A stretch of DNA of 64,000 bases from Chitiniphilus purpureus (GTDB lineage Bacteria; Pseudomonadota; Gammaproteobacteria; Burkholderiales; Chitinibacteraceae). The position numbers and the translations under genes were made by a program. Location of the stretch: contig NZ_CP106753.1 of the NCBI RefSeq assembly GCF_025642115.1, forward strand, positions 2,503,501 to 2,567,500. The letters run 5' to 3'. The stretch's first letter is position 1, and every line of letters begins with the position of its first letter. The notes below the pieces were generated by a model. The model had not been told where the DNA came from. It made no database searches and was given only the letters and a program-made list of their open reading frames with translations. Shown here piece by piece: positions 47,976 to 56,209 of the stretch.

Positions 47976-48614
47976 ATGAAACCATTCACCCAACTCAACG
48001 GCCTGGTCTGTCCGCTTGACCGTGCCAATGTCGATACCGACGCGATCATCCCCAAGCAGTTTCTCAAGTCGATCAAGCGTTCGGGCTTCGGCCCCAACCT
48101 GTTCGACGAGTGGCGCTACCTGGATCATGGCGAGCCGGGCATGGACAACAGCACGCGCCCGCTCAACCCGGACTTCGTGCTCAACCTGCCGCGCTACCAG
48201 GGCGCGCAGGTGCTGCTGGCGCGCGAGAACTTCGGCTGTGGCTCCAGCCGCGAGCACGCGCCGTGGGCGATCGAGGACTATGGTTTCCGCGCGCTGATCG
48301 CGCCAAGCTTTGCCGATATCTTCTTCAACAACTGCTTCAAGAACGGCCTGTTGCCCATTGTCCAGCCGGCCGAGGTGGTGGATCGGCTGTTCAGCGAGGC
48401 GGAACAGACAGAGGGCTACCGGCTCGCGATCGATCTGCAGGCGCAGACGCTCACCACGCCGTCGGGCCAGTCGTTCCAGTTCGAGATCACGCCGCACCGC
48501 AAGCACTGCCTGCTCAACGGGTTGGACGAGATCGGGCTGACGCTGGCGCACGCCGATGAGATCCGCGCCTTCGAGGCGGCGCACCGCGCACGCCAGCCCT
48601 GGCTGTTCGTCTGA
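47976..48614 (+). CDS. leuD: 3-isopropylmalate dehydratase small subunit LeuD
   Basis: LeuD is the swivel-domain subunit that works with LeuC. The 212-residue product has the LeuD segments [18 protein letters not shown] and [15 protein letters not shown] (the substrate-binding serine/arginine loop), then [26 protein letters not shown] leader gives only a weak ribosome site, which suggests coupling to the preceding entericidin gene. Confidence 0.97.
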   Translation: MKPFTQLNGLVCPLDRANVDTDAIIPKQFLKSIKRSGFGPNLFDEWRYLDHGEPGMDNSTRPLNPDFVLNLPRYQGAQVLLARENFGCGSSREHAPWAIEDYGFRALIAPSFADIFFNNCFKNGLLPIVQPAEVVDRLFSEAEQTEGYRLAIDLQAQTLTTPSGQSFQFEITPHRKHCLLNGLDEIGLTLAHADEIRAFEAAHRARQPWLFV

Positions 48615-48677
48615 CCTTACGGGCGGCGGTCCGTGCCCATTGTTGGGCAAGGTCAACCAGCGCCGCCCGCGGCCCTT

Positions 48678-48683
48678 TATACT
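48678..48683 (+). promoter_or_regulatory. Possible -10 element upstream of nagB
   Basis: TATACT at 48678-48683 lies 44 bp before the nagB start, in the 112-bp gap after leuD. No good -35 is present at 17 bp, so this is a weak call. It would allow nagB to be transcribed apart from leuCD. Confidence 0.3.
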
Positions 48684-48726
48684 AGCCGGGTTAATCACTG
48701 AACCTGTCCCAAAAGCGTAGAAGACC

Positions 48727-49458
48727 ATGATCCTGCATAAATTCAAGAACCAGAGCGATCTCGACCGCGCCGCTGCCGATCTCATCATCTCGGTGGTGCG
48801 GGCCAAGCCCAACGCCGTCCTTGGCATGGCCACCGGTGGCACGCCGGTCGGCCTGTACAAGGAGATCGTCAAGACCTACCAGCAGGGGTTGGTGAGCTTC
48901 CGGGAAGTGAAGACGTTCAACCTGGATGAATACGTCGGGCTGCCGGTCATCCACCCGGAAAGCTATCGCGCCTTCATGCAGCGCAACCTGTTCGACCATA
49001 TCGACATCCAGCCCGAGCACACCCATGTGCCGAACGGCAATGCGCCCGATGTCGATGCCGAATGCCGGCGCTACGACGAGATGATGTATCAGCAGGGTCC
49101 GGTCGATCTGCAGCTGCTGGGCATCGGCCACAATGGCCACATTGGTTTCAATGAGCCGGATACGCAGCTGTCGCGCTTCACCTACAAGGTCACCCTCAAG
49201 GCCGAGACGCGCGAAGCCAACAAGCGCTTCTTCAACAGCCTTGACGAAGTGCCGACCCACGCGGTGACGATGGGCATGGGCTCGATCATGCAGGCACGCA
49301 TGATCCTGCTCGTGGTGAAGGGCCAGGAAAAGGCCGAGGTCCTCGACCGTACCCTCAACGGCCCGATCACCACCCAGGTGCCGGCCTCGCTGTTGCAGAC
49401 CCATCCGCGCGTGATCGTGATGACCGATTGCGATGTGCAGTACAAGGTCTCGCACTGA
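48727..49458 (+). CDS. nagB: Glucosamine-6-phosphate deaminase
   Basis: NagB converts glucosamine-6-phosphate to fructose-6-phosphate and ammonia, feeding amino sugars (for example from chitin or peptidoglycan) into glycolysis. The 243-residue protein shows the family motifs MATGGTPVGLY, FNLDEYVGL (catalytic aspartate) and GIGHNGHIGFNEP (catalytic histidine region), and the active-site THAVTMGMGSIM. Length fits Bacillus-type NagB and is about 20 residues shorter than E. coli NagB. No nagA or transporter is adjacent. It lies between leuD and leuB, with its own likely promoter and terminator. Confidence 0.93.
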   Translation: MILHKFKNQSDLDRAAADLIISVVRAKPNAVLGMATGGTPVGLYKEIVKTYQQGLVSFREVKTFNLDEYVGLPVIHPESYRAFMQRNLFDHIDIQPEHTHVPNGNAPDVDAECRRYDEMMYQQGPVDLQLLGIGHNGHIGFNEPDTQLSRFTYKVTLKAETREANKRFFNSLDEVPTHAVTMGMGSIMQARMILLVVKGQEKAEVLDRTLNGPITTQVPASLLQTHPRVIVMTDCDVQYKVSH

Positions 49459-49479
49459 CCTTGCCCGTTTTTGACCCTG

Positions 49480-49516
49480 GCCCAAATCCCACGACCCGGG
49501 GTTTGGGCTTTTCTTT
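49480..49516 (+). terminator. Intrinsic terminator between nagB and leuB
   Basis: GCCCAAATCCC (49480-49490) pairs with GGGTTTGGGC (49499-49508) with one bulged base, followed directly by TTTTCTTT (49509-49516). It lies 22 bp past the nagB stop and ends 12 bp before the leuB start codon, so leuB transcripts must read through it or begin inside it. Confidence 0.8.
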
Positions 49517-49528
49517 GGATCGCAGAAG

Positions 49529-50593
49529 ATGAAGATTCTCGTTCTCCCCGGCGACGGCATCGGCCCAGAGATCGTCGCCCAAGCCAAGAAGGTGCTGGCC
49601 GCGCTGCAAAGCGACGGCCTCGGACTGGAACTGGAAGAGGCGCCGTTGGGTGGTGCCGCCTATGACCAGTACGGTGCCCCTTACCCGGAGTTCACGCAAA
49701 AGCTGGCTCGCGAAGCCGATGCCATCCTGCTTGGCGCCGTCGGCGGCCCGCAGTACGACAAGCTCGACCGGCCGTTGCGCCCGGAGCGCGGGCTGCTGGC
49801 GATCCGCAAGGATCTCAACCTGTTTGCCAATCTGCGTCCGGCCATTCTGTATCCGGAGCTTGCCAACGCGTCCACGCTCAAGCCCGAGGTGGTCAGCGGC
49901 CTGGATATCCTGATCGTGCGCGAACTGACGGGTGACATCTATTTCGGCCAGCCGCGCGGTGTGCGCATCAACGAGGCGGGCGAGCGCGAAGGCTTCAACA
50001 CCATGCTGTACAGCGAATCCGAGATTCGCCGGATCGGCCATGTGGCGTTCCAGGCTGCCCGCAAGCGCAATCGGAAGCTGTGCTCGGTGGACAAGGCCAA
50101 CGTGCTTGAGACCACCGAGTTCTGGAAGGAGATCATGATCGATGTCGCGCGCGACTATCCGGATGTCGAACTGAGCCACATGTATGTCGACAATGCTGCG
50201 ATGCAGCTGGTGCGCAATCCCAAGCAGTTCGATGTGATGGTGACCGGCAACATCTTCGGCGACATCCTTTCGGATGAGGCCTCGATGCTCACCGGCTCGA
50301 TCGGCATGCTGCCTTCGGCATCGCTGGACGCCGACAACAAGGGGCTGTACGAGCCGAGTCACGGCTCGGCCCCTGACATTGCAGGAAAGGACATTGCCAA
50401 CCCGTTGGCCACCATCCTCTCGTTGGCGATGCTGCTGCGCTACAGCTTCTCGGCGGAGGAGGCGGCACAGCGTGTCGAGCGCGCAGTCAAGGCAGTGCTT
50501 GCCAAAGGGCTGCGTACCGCGGACATCTACGAAGCGGGTACGGAGAAGGTCAGTTGCTCGGCCATGGGCGATGCCGTGGTCGCTGCCTTGTAA
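49529..50593 (+). CDS. leuB: 3-isopropylmalate dehydrogenase LeuB
   Basis: LeuB oxidatively decarboxylates 3-isopropylmalate with NAD+, giving 2-ketoisocaproate, the last leucine-specific dehydrogenase. The 354-residue product begins [15 protein letters not shown], with the substrate arginines and [10 protein letters not shown], metal aspartates in [15 protein letters not shown] and the NAD site [17 protein letters not shown] (quoted in parts). The usual neighbour in related genomes is leuD or asd; here nagB with a terminator lies between. A terminator follows the gene. Confidence 0.97.
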   Translation: MKILVLPGDGIGPEIVAQAKKVLAALQSDGLGLELEEAPLGGAAYDQYGAPYPEFTQKLAREADAILLGAVGGPQYDKLDRPLRPERGLLAIRKDLNLFANLRPAILYPELANASTLKPEVVSGLDILIVRELTGDIYFGQPRGVRINEAGEREGFNTMLYSESEIRRIGHVAFQAARKRNRKLCSVDKANVLETTEFWKEIMIDVARDYPDVELSHMYVDNAAMQLVRNPKQFDVMVTGNIFGDILSDEASMLTGSIGMLPSASLDADNKGLYEPSHGSAPDIAGKDIANPLATILSLAMLLRYSFSAEEAAQRVERAVKAVLAKGLRTADIYEAGTEKVSCSAMGDAVVAAL

Positions 50594-50613
50594 TAAAACT
50601 GCACGCTTGGCGG

Positions 50614-50639
50614 AAACGGGCGCCCCGGCGTCCGTTTTT
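50614..50639 (+). terminator. Intrinsic terminator after leuB
   Basis: AAACGGGCGCC (50614-50624) pairs with GGCGTCCGTTT (50627-50637) with one mismatch, and the stem runs into TTTTT. It starts 20 bp after the leuB stop and 45 bp before the next gene. Confidence 0.75.
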
Positions 50640-50683
50640 CATTTACGCTAGTGCTCGTTTCCCACCGTTGCCACCGCTGACCG

Positions 50684-51439
50684 ATGCGCCGTCTTTTTTG
50701 CCTGCTGTTGTTATTGAGCGGCTTTGCCCATGCCGCCGAGCCGCTCAAGCTGACCCTGGCTGAATATCCACCTTTCATTGGCGATCAGCTGCCGGGGCAG
50801 GGCCTGCTCACCACGGCGGTGCGTGCGGTGTTCGAGCGTGCCGGGTATCAGGTGCTGCTGCTGCCGACGCCGAACAATCGGGCGATCGAATCGGCCAGGC
50901 AAGGCGAGGTGGATGGCAGCCTGGGCTGGGCCCGCAGCCCGGAACGCGAGCGCGACCTCTACTACAGCGCGCCGGTGATGAACCTGCGGATGGTGTTCTG
51001 CCAACGACGTGGCACCAGCCATCCATGGCAACGGCTGCTCGACCTTGCCCCTTATCGCATCGGTGTGACGCTGGGCAACTTCTATTCGGACGAGTTTGCA
51101 GCGCTGAGCCGTGCGCATCGCCTGCAGGTCGATGCCGCACCGTCGGATGTGGCCAATCTGCGCAAGCTGGCCGCCGGACGCATCGACCTGTTTCCGATCG
51201 ACGCCGAGGTCGGTGCCTATCTGATGCAGCGCTACCTTGATCCGGTGCAGCGCGAGCGGCTGGTCTGCCCGAACAAGGCGTACTGGACCGCACCACTGCA
51301 TGTGGTCATTTCCCGCAGGCACCCGGATGGGCCGACCATCATTGCCGATTTCAACCGCACGCTGGACGGGATGCAGCGCAGTGGCGAATTCGCGCAGCTG
51401 ATCGATACCACCCGCAAGTGGATCGCCGGCAACTATTGA
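50684..51439 (+). CDS. Periplasmic solute-binding protein, family 3 (amino-acid type)
   Basis: The 251-residue protein has a signal peptide (MRRLFCLLLLLSGFAHA, cleaved near residue 17) and a bacterial extracellular solute-binding protein family 3 fold: LTLAEYPPFIG near the start, LLPTPNNRAIESARQGEVDGSLGW, and YRIGVTLGNFY later. No permease or ATPase gene accompanies it, so it could act with an unlinked ABC transporter or as a free sensor of polar amino acids. Ligand unknown. Confidence 0.85.
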   Translation: MRRLFCLLLLLSGFAHAAEPLKLTLAEYPPFIGDQLPGQGLLTTAVRAVFERAGYQVLLLPTPNNRAIESARQGEVDGSLGWARSPERERDLYYSAPVMNLRMVFCQRRGTSHPWQRLLDLAPYRIGVTLGNFYSDEFAALSRAHRLQVDAAPSDVANLRKLAAGRIDLFPIDAEVGAYLMQRYLDPVQRERLVCPNKAYWTAPLHVVISRRHPDGPTIIADFNRTLDGMQRSGEFAQLIDTTRKWIAGNY

Positions 51440-51507
51440 CGCGGTACGCCGGCTTTGCCGGCTGCCCCTGTGCCCGCTTGCCGACCTGCGCACCGGCGGC
51501 GCGGCGC

Positions 51508-52743
51508 CTAGATGCGCTCCAGCGCCAACAGCTCGTCCACCGTCTGCCGCCGGCGGATCAGCCGTACGGTCCCACCGTCGACCAGCACCTCGGGAATCAG
51601 CGGGCGCGTATTGTAGTTGCTGGACATGCTGGCGCCGTAGGCACCTGCGTCATGGAAGACCACGAAATCACCCACCGTCGCCTGCGGCAGGGCGCGCGGT
51701 GCAACCAGACCGCCTTCGGCCTGGGTGAATACATCGCCTGATTCGCACAACGGGCCGGCCAGGACGGTTGCGCGGGTAGGGCCGTCCTTGAGCACGCCTG
51801 CGCCATCCAACAGCGTCACCTCATGATGGCTGCCGTACATGGCAGGGCGCATCAGGTCGTTGAAGCCCGCGTCGCACAGCACAAAATGGTTGTTGCCCAC
51901 GTCCTTGAGCGCACGCACCTCGGCGATCAGCTTGCCCGATTCGGCGACGAGAAAACGGCCCGGCTCAATCTCCAGGTGCACGGCGTGACCCAGATGGGCC
52001 TCGATCTCCTTGCGCGCCCGGTCCCACAGGCTGAAATAGTGGGCGGTATCGATGCGCTCACCGCCGACACGGTAGGGGATGGACAGACCACCGCCGGCCG
52101 AGATCGCCCGGATAGCGCGGCCGCTGGCCTTCACCTGGGCCACCATGGCATCGCACACCTCGGCCAGATGGCCATAATCGACCCCGGAGCCGATATGCAT
52201 ATGCAGGCCGACCAGATCAAGCCCGTAGCGGTCGATCAGGGCATAGGCCTCGGCCAGATGCGCATGCCAGATCCCATGCTTGCTTTGTTCGCCGCCGGTA
52301 TTGGTCTTCTGGCTGTGGCCGTGGCCGAAGCCGGGATTGATGCGCAGCCATACCCGGTGCCCCGGATGTGCCTCGCCCAGCTGCTGCAGCATCTGCGGGC
52401 TGCCGGCGTTCACCGGCACATTGAGCTCGACCACCCGCTTGAGCGTGGCGTGATCCAGGAGATCGGCGGTGAACACGATGCCGCTGTCGTCATCCCTGCT
52501 GTCGTAGCCGGCTGCCACCGCCCGTTCGATCTCGCCCAGCGAGACCGCATCCACCTTGACGCCGGCCTCGCGCATCAGCTGCAGCAGGTGGATGTTGGAA
52601 CAGGCTTTCTGGGCAAAGCGGATCGTATCGAACTGCCGCAGCTCATCGATGCGCGCGCGGATGGTGGCCGCGTCGTACACCCAACTCGGGGTGCCATACT
52701 GCCGGGCGATGTCGACCAGTTGCGGGCCGTGGACGGATTTCAT
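51508..52743 (-). CDS. lysA: Diaminopimelate decarboxylase LysA
   Basis: LysA decarboxylates meso-diaminopimelate to lysine with PLP. The 411-residue alanine-racemase-fold enzyme carries the PLP lysine in FAQKACSNIHLL (about residue 45), the phosphate-binding HMHIGSGVDYGHL-like loop (GLHMHIGSGVDY), AGGGLSIPY, and the C-terminal catalytic cysteine in GPLCESGDVF. It is a longer, two-domain LysA of the proteobacterial kind. Divergent from the ArgP-like regulator, 137 bp apart. Confidence 0.96.
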   Translation of the reverse strand: MKSVHGPQLVDIARQYGTPSWVYDAATIRARIDELRQFDTIRFAQKACSNIHLLQLMREAGVKVDAVSLGEIERAVAAGYDSRDDDSGIVFTADLLDHATLKRVVELNVPVNAGSPQMLQQLGEAHPGHRVWLRINPGFGHGHSQKTNTGGEQSKHGIWHAHLAEAYALIDRYGLDLVGLHMHIGSGVDYGHLAEVCDAMVAQVKASGRAIRAISAGGGLSIPYRVGGERIDTAHYFSLWDRARKEIEAHLGHAVHLEIEPGRFLVAESGKLIAEVRALKDVGNNHFVLCDAGFNDLMRPAMYGSHHEVTLLDGAGVLKDGPTRATVLAGPLCESGDVFTQAEGGLVAPRALPQATVGDFVVFHDAGAYGASMSSNYNTRPLIPEVLVDGGTVRLIRRRQTVDELLALERI

Positions 52744-52880
52744 GCAAAGTGCTCCGGGATTAGGGGTCGGCGCGTATTCAAACAGAGCGCGTGCACGTGG
52801 TAAAACGATGTTTTCTTATTCGCCATCAGCAGCGCTAATGGGGATGGCAGGCCGGATCGCCTTGCCGTCTTCGCCTCATC

Positions 52881-53765
52881 ATGCTCGATTACAAACTGCT
52901 TGAAGCCCTGGAAATGGTCGTGCGCGCCGGAAGTTTCGACGGCGCGGCCAAACGCCTGCATCTGACGCAGTCGGCGGTGTCGCAGCGGATCAGGCTGCTG
53001 GAAGAGCGCATCGGCGCCGTGCTGCTGGTACGGGATGCCCCGGTGCGGCCCACGCTTGCGGGCGAGCGGCTGCTGGCGCATGTGCGGCAGGTGCGCACCC
53101 TCGAACACGATCTGGCACAGCAACTCGAAGGCGAGGGTGCCGGCTGGCATACGCTGCGGATCGGTGTGAACGCCGACAGCCTGGCGATCGGCCTGCTGCC
53201 GGCCCTGGCACCCGTGCTGCGTGCGCATCGGATCCTGCTCGAATGCGTGGTGGACGATGAGTCCTATACACTGGATCTGCTCAAGTCCGGCGAGGTCAGC
53301 GGCTGTATCAGCACCCAGGCACAGCCGGTGGCCGGCTGTGAGGTGGTCACGCTTGGCGCGCTCGTGCATGTCTTCGTGGCTACGCCCGCATTCGCCCAGC
53401 ATTTCTTCGGCGACGGGTTGACCCGCGCCGCGCTGACCCATGCGCCGGCAGCCGTGTATGGCCGCAAGCAAAGCCTGCACCGGCGCTGGTTGCGCGAGGC
53501 ACATGGGCTGGAGGAGGGCGCCTATCCCAGCCACGCCATCCCCGATTCCAGCGCGCTCTACGCCGCCGCCTGCGCCGGGATCGCCTATGCGGTGGTGCCG
53601 CGCGTGCAGGCAGCCCCGCAGCTGGCGGACGGCAGCCTTTTGGCCTTGCCGGTGCCGCCGTTGCCGATCGCCCTGTTCTGGCATCATGCGACGCGGCAGA
53701 ATGCGGCCGCCCAGGCACTCACCGAAGCCATGCAGACTTTTGCCGCACGCTTTGTCATGGCATGA
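52881..53765 (+). CDS. LysR-family regulator, ArgP/LysG type
   Basis: The 294-residue LysR-type regulator has an N-terminal winged HTH (AGSFDGAAKRLHLTQSAVSQRI, residues 15-36, quoted in part) and an effector domain with LRIGVNADSLAIGLLPALA, which in ArgP-like proteins binds lysine or arginine. ArgP of E. coli and LysG of Corynebacterium control lysine-related genes. It is usually paired with the exporter lysE/argO; here it is paired divergently with lysA instead, which suggests lysine feedback on lysA. The intergenic region holds several T-N11-A candidates but no perfect palindrome that I can fix. Confidence 0.88.
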   Translation: MLDYKLLEALEMVVRAGSFDGAAKRLHLTQSAVSQRIRLLEERIGAVLLVRDAPVRPTLAGERLLAHVRQVRTLEHDLAQQLEGEGAGWHTLRIGVNADSLAIGLLPALAPVLRAHRILLECVVDDESYTLDLLKSGEVSGCISTQAQPVAGCEVVTLGALVHVFVATPAFAQHFFGDGLTRAALTHAPAAVYGRKQSLHRRWLREAHGLEEGAYPSHAIPDSSALYAAACAGIAYAVVPRVQAAPQLADGSLLALPVPPLPIALFWHHATRQNAAAQALTEAMQTFAARFVMA

Positions 53766-53815
53766 CGACCACCGGCAGGTGGCGGCATGCCGTATCTGCC
53801 GACGGAGGAAAACCC

Positions 53816-54763
53816 ATGTCTGCCCGGATCGTGTTTCTCGACCGAGCCACCCTGCCTTGCACTGTCAGGCGTCCCGACCTGCCGCACCACTGGTGTGAGT
53901 TCGCAGCCAGCACCCCCGCCGAAGCCGCCGTACGGCTGCATGATGCCACCGTGGCCATCACCAACAAGGTGCCGATCACCGCCCAGGTGCTGCAGGCGGC
54001 GCCACAGCTGCAGCTGATCGCGGTTGCCGCGACGGGCTACAACATCATCGATCTGCCCGCCTGCCGCGAGCGCGGTGTGGCGGTATGCAACGTGCGCGAC
54101 TATGCCGTGCACGGCGTGGCCGAGCATGCCCTGATGCTGATGCTGGCATTGGCGCGGCAACTGCCGGCCTACCGGGCCGATGTGGCGGCAGGCGCGTGGC
54201 AACGCGCGCCCGGTTTCTGTCATTTTGGTGCGCCGATGCGTGATCTGGCGGGCTGCCGGCTGTGCGTGGTCGGCGCCGGGGCGCTGGGTCAGGCCACGGC
54301 GCAGCTGGCCCGCGCCTTCGGCATGCAGGTGCATTTTGTCGAACGGCGAGGCGCCACCGCGGTGCGGCCCGGCTATCTCGACTTCGAAACGGCGTTGGCG
54401 AGCGCCGATGTGCTCAGCCTGCACTGTCCGTTGACGGAGGCGACACGCCATCTGATCGATGCCGCTGCTCTGGCGCGGATGAAGCCCGATGCCCTGCTGA
54501 TCAATACCGCGCGGGGGGAGCTGGTGGACGAGGCAGCGCTGCTCGCCGCCCTGCGTGCACACCGTCTGGGTGGTGCCGGCCTGGACGTGCTGGGCGAGGA
54601 GCCACCGCGCAACGGCAATCCGCTGCTCGATGCCGCGTTGCCCAATCTGATCATCACGCCGCACGTGGGGTGGGCCAGCGCGCAGACCATGGCGCAACTG
54701 GCCGAGCAACTGACCGCCAATATCGAGGCGTTTTTGCAAGGTACGCCGCGTAACCTCGTCTGA
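53816..54763 (+). CDS. D-2-hydroxyacid dehydrogenase (NAD-dependent)
   Basis: The 315-residue enzyme has the D-isomer-specific 2-hydroxyacid dehydrogenase plan: a flavodoxin-like substrate domain split around the NAD domain, the dinucleotide motif VVGAGALGQATAQLA (about residue 150), the catalytic arginine in INTARGELVDE, the glutamate of GLDVLGEEPP and the histidine in TPHVGWAS. Members act on glycerate, lactate or phosphoglycerate-like acids; it most resembles hydroxypyruvate reductase-type enzymes. GGAGG lies nine bases before MSARIVFLD, which fixes the start. Follows the LysR gene by 50 bp. Confidence 0.9.
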   Translation: MSARIVFLDRATLPCTVRRPDLPHHWCEFAASTPAEAAVRLHDATVAITNKVPITAQVLQAAPQLQLIAVAATGYNIIDLPACRERGVAVCNVRDYAVHGVAEHALMLMLALARQLPAYRADVAAGAWQRAPGFCHFGAPMRDLAGCRLCVVGAGALGQATAQLARAFGMQVHFVERRGATAVRPGYLDFETALASADVLSLHCPLTEATRHLIDAAALARMKPDALLINTARGELVDEAALLAALRAHRLGGAGLDVLGEEPPRNGNPLLDAALPNLIITPHVGWASAQTMAQLAEQLTANIEAFLQGTPRNLV

Positions 54764-54775
54764 GACGCCATCAAA

Positions 54776-54808
54776 GCAAAAGCCGCCCGGCATGCAGGCG
54801 GCTTTTGC
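54776..54808. terminator. Bidirectional intrinsic terminator
   Basis: GCAAAAGCCGCC (54776-54787) and GGCGGCTTTTGC (54797-54808) are exact reverse complements around a nine-base loop. The stem itself ends in TTTT on the plus strand and in AAAA before it, so it can stop both the dehydrogenase and the convergent binding-protein transcript. Confidence 0.85.
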
Positions 54809-54821
54809 TGGCAGCCGCGGC

Positions 54822-56033
54822 TTACTGCGCCGGGTCGCCGTTCACCACTTCGAGCACGGTCCACTTGCCGCCCTTGACGGTGTAGAGCGTGATGGCGCCG
54901 TTCTTGATGTCGCCCTTCTCGTCGAAGTTGATCTTGCCGGTCACGCCCTGGTAATCGGTCTTCGCCAGTTCGGGCAGGTACTTGGCCGGATCGGTCGACC
55001 CTGCCTTTTTCATCGCCTCGATCAGCACCTTGACCGCGTCGTAGCAGTAGGGCGCGTAGAGCTGCACGTCGGTGCCGAACTTCTGCTTGAACTTGGCGAG
55101 GAATTCCTTGCCGCCGGGCATGTCCTCCTTGGCCTGGCCGGGGCTCGACGAGATCTGGCCTTCGGCATCGGGACCGGCAAGCTTGATGAATTCCGGGGTC
55201 TGCGTGCCGTCACCGCCCATCACCTTGGCGTTGATGCCAAGCTTCTTGGCCTGCTTCTTCAGCGGCGCAGCCTGCGCGTCCATGCCGCCATAGAAGATCA
55301 GGTCCGGCTTGGCGCCCTTGATACTGGTCAGGATGGCATTGAAGTCGGTTTCCTGGTTGGTGGTGAATTCGCGCTTGACGATATTGCCGCCGGCCGCCTT
55401 GGCCGCCTTCTCGAACTCGTCGGCCAGACCCTGGCCGTAGGCGGTACGGTCATCGACGATGGCGATGTTCTTGGCGCCAAGCTTCTGCACCGCGTATTCA
55501 CCGAGCACCTTGCCCTGCTGCGCGTCGTTGGCCATCACGCGGAACGCGGTCTTGAAGCCTTGTGCGGTATACGCGACCGCGGTGGCCGACGGCGATACCT
55601 GCGGGATGCCGGCATCCGAATACAGCTTGGAGGCCGGAATGGTGGTGCCGGAATTCAGGTGGCCGACGACACCCACCACTTTCTGATCGACAAAGCGCTG
55701 TGCCACGGTGGTCGCGGTCTTCGGGTCGGCCTGATCGTCCTCGGAGATCAGCTCGAACTTCACCTTTCTGCCGCCGATGTCGGCGCCGCCGGCTTCGTTG
55801 ATCTCATCGATCGCCAGTTTGACGCCGTACTCGTTGTCCTTGCCAAGGTGGGCAATGTTGCCGGTCAGTGGTGCGGCGTGGCCGAGCTTCACCGTGTCGC
55901 CGTCGGTGCCGCCTTGCGCCGCAGGCGCCTGGGCCGGCGCGGATGCCGTGGAGTCGGATGCAGGCTGTTGCTTGCCGCATGCGGACAAGGCCAACACGGC
56001 CGCCGCGATCAGGCTGTAACGCGCGATGCTCAT
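54822..56033 (-). CDS. Branched-chain amino-acid ABC transporter substrate-binding lipoprotein (LivJ-type)
   Basis: The 403-residue protein has a lipoprotein signal (LSAC, cysteine 19), a low-complexity alanine/proline linker, and a type 1 periplasmic binding fold starting VKLGHAAPLTGNIAHLGKDNEYGVKLA (quoted as VKLGHAAPLTG). Further family features are IVDDRTAYGQGLADEF and DLIFYGGMD. In E. coli LivJ/LivK bind Leu, Ile and Val; here ligand is inferred only from family. livHMGF are not in the window. Strong codon bias with many AAG and GCC codons suggests high expression. Its promoter lies in the 176-bp gap before the EF-hand gene. Confidence 0.9.
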   Translation of the reverse strand: MSIARYSLIAAAVLALSACGKQQPASDSTASAPAQAPAAQGGTDGDTVKLGHAAPLTGNIAHLGKDNEYGVKLAIDEINEAGGADIGGRKVKFELISEDDQADPKTATTVAQRFVDQKVVGVVGHLNSGTTIPASKLYSDAGIPQVSPSATAVAYTAQGFKTAFRVMANDAQQGKVLGEYAVQKLGAKNIAIVDDRTAYGQGLADEFEKAAKAAGGNIVKREFTTNQETDFNAILTSIKGAKPDLIFYGGMDAQAAPLKKQAKKLGINAKVMGGDGTQTPEFIKLAGPDAEGQISSSPGQAKEDMPGGKEFLAKFKQKFGTDVQLYAPYCYDAVKVLIEAMKKAGSTDPAKYLPELAKTDYQGVTGKINFDEKGDIKNGAITLYTVKGGKWTVLEVVNGDPAQ

Positions 56034-56209
56034 AGTGTTCCCCTCATGATGATGCCTATCTGTGATCTTGACTTACCGGCATGTTCCCCATAAGGCAGGG
56101 GGTCCGATCAGCCCAGCGATGATGAGTAGAGGGGAGAAACACTGTCAAATCCGGCTTTTCCCGGATGACACACAAATCCAACAGTGGTCAATCCAGTGAA
56201 AGCCGCGTG

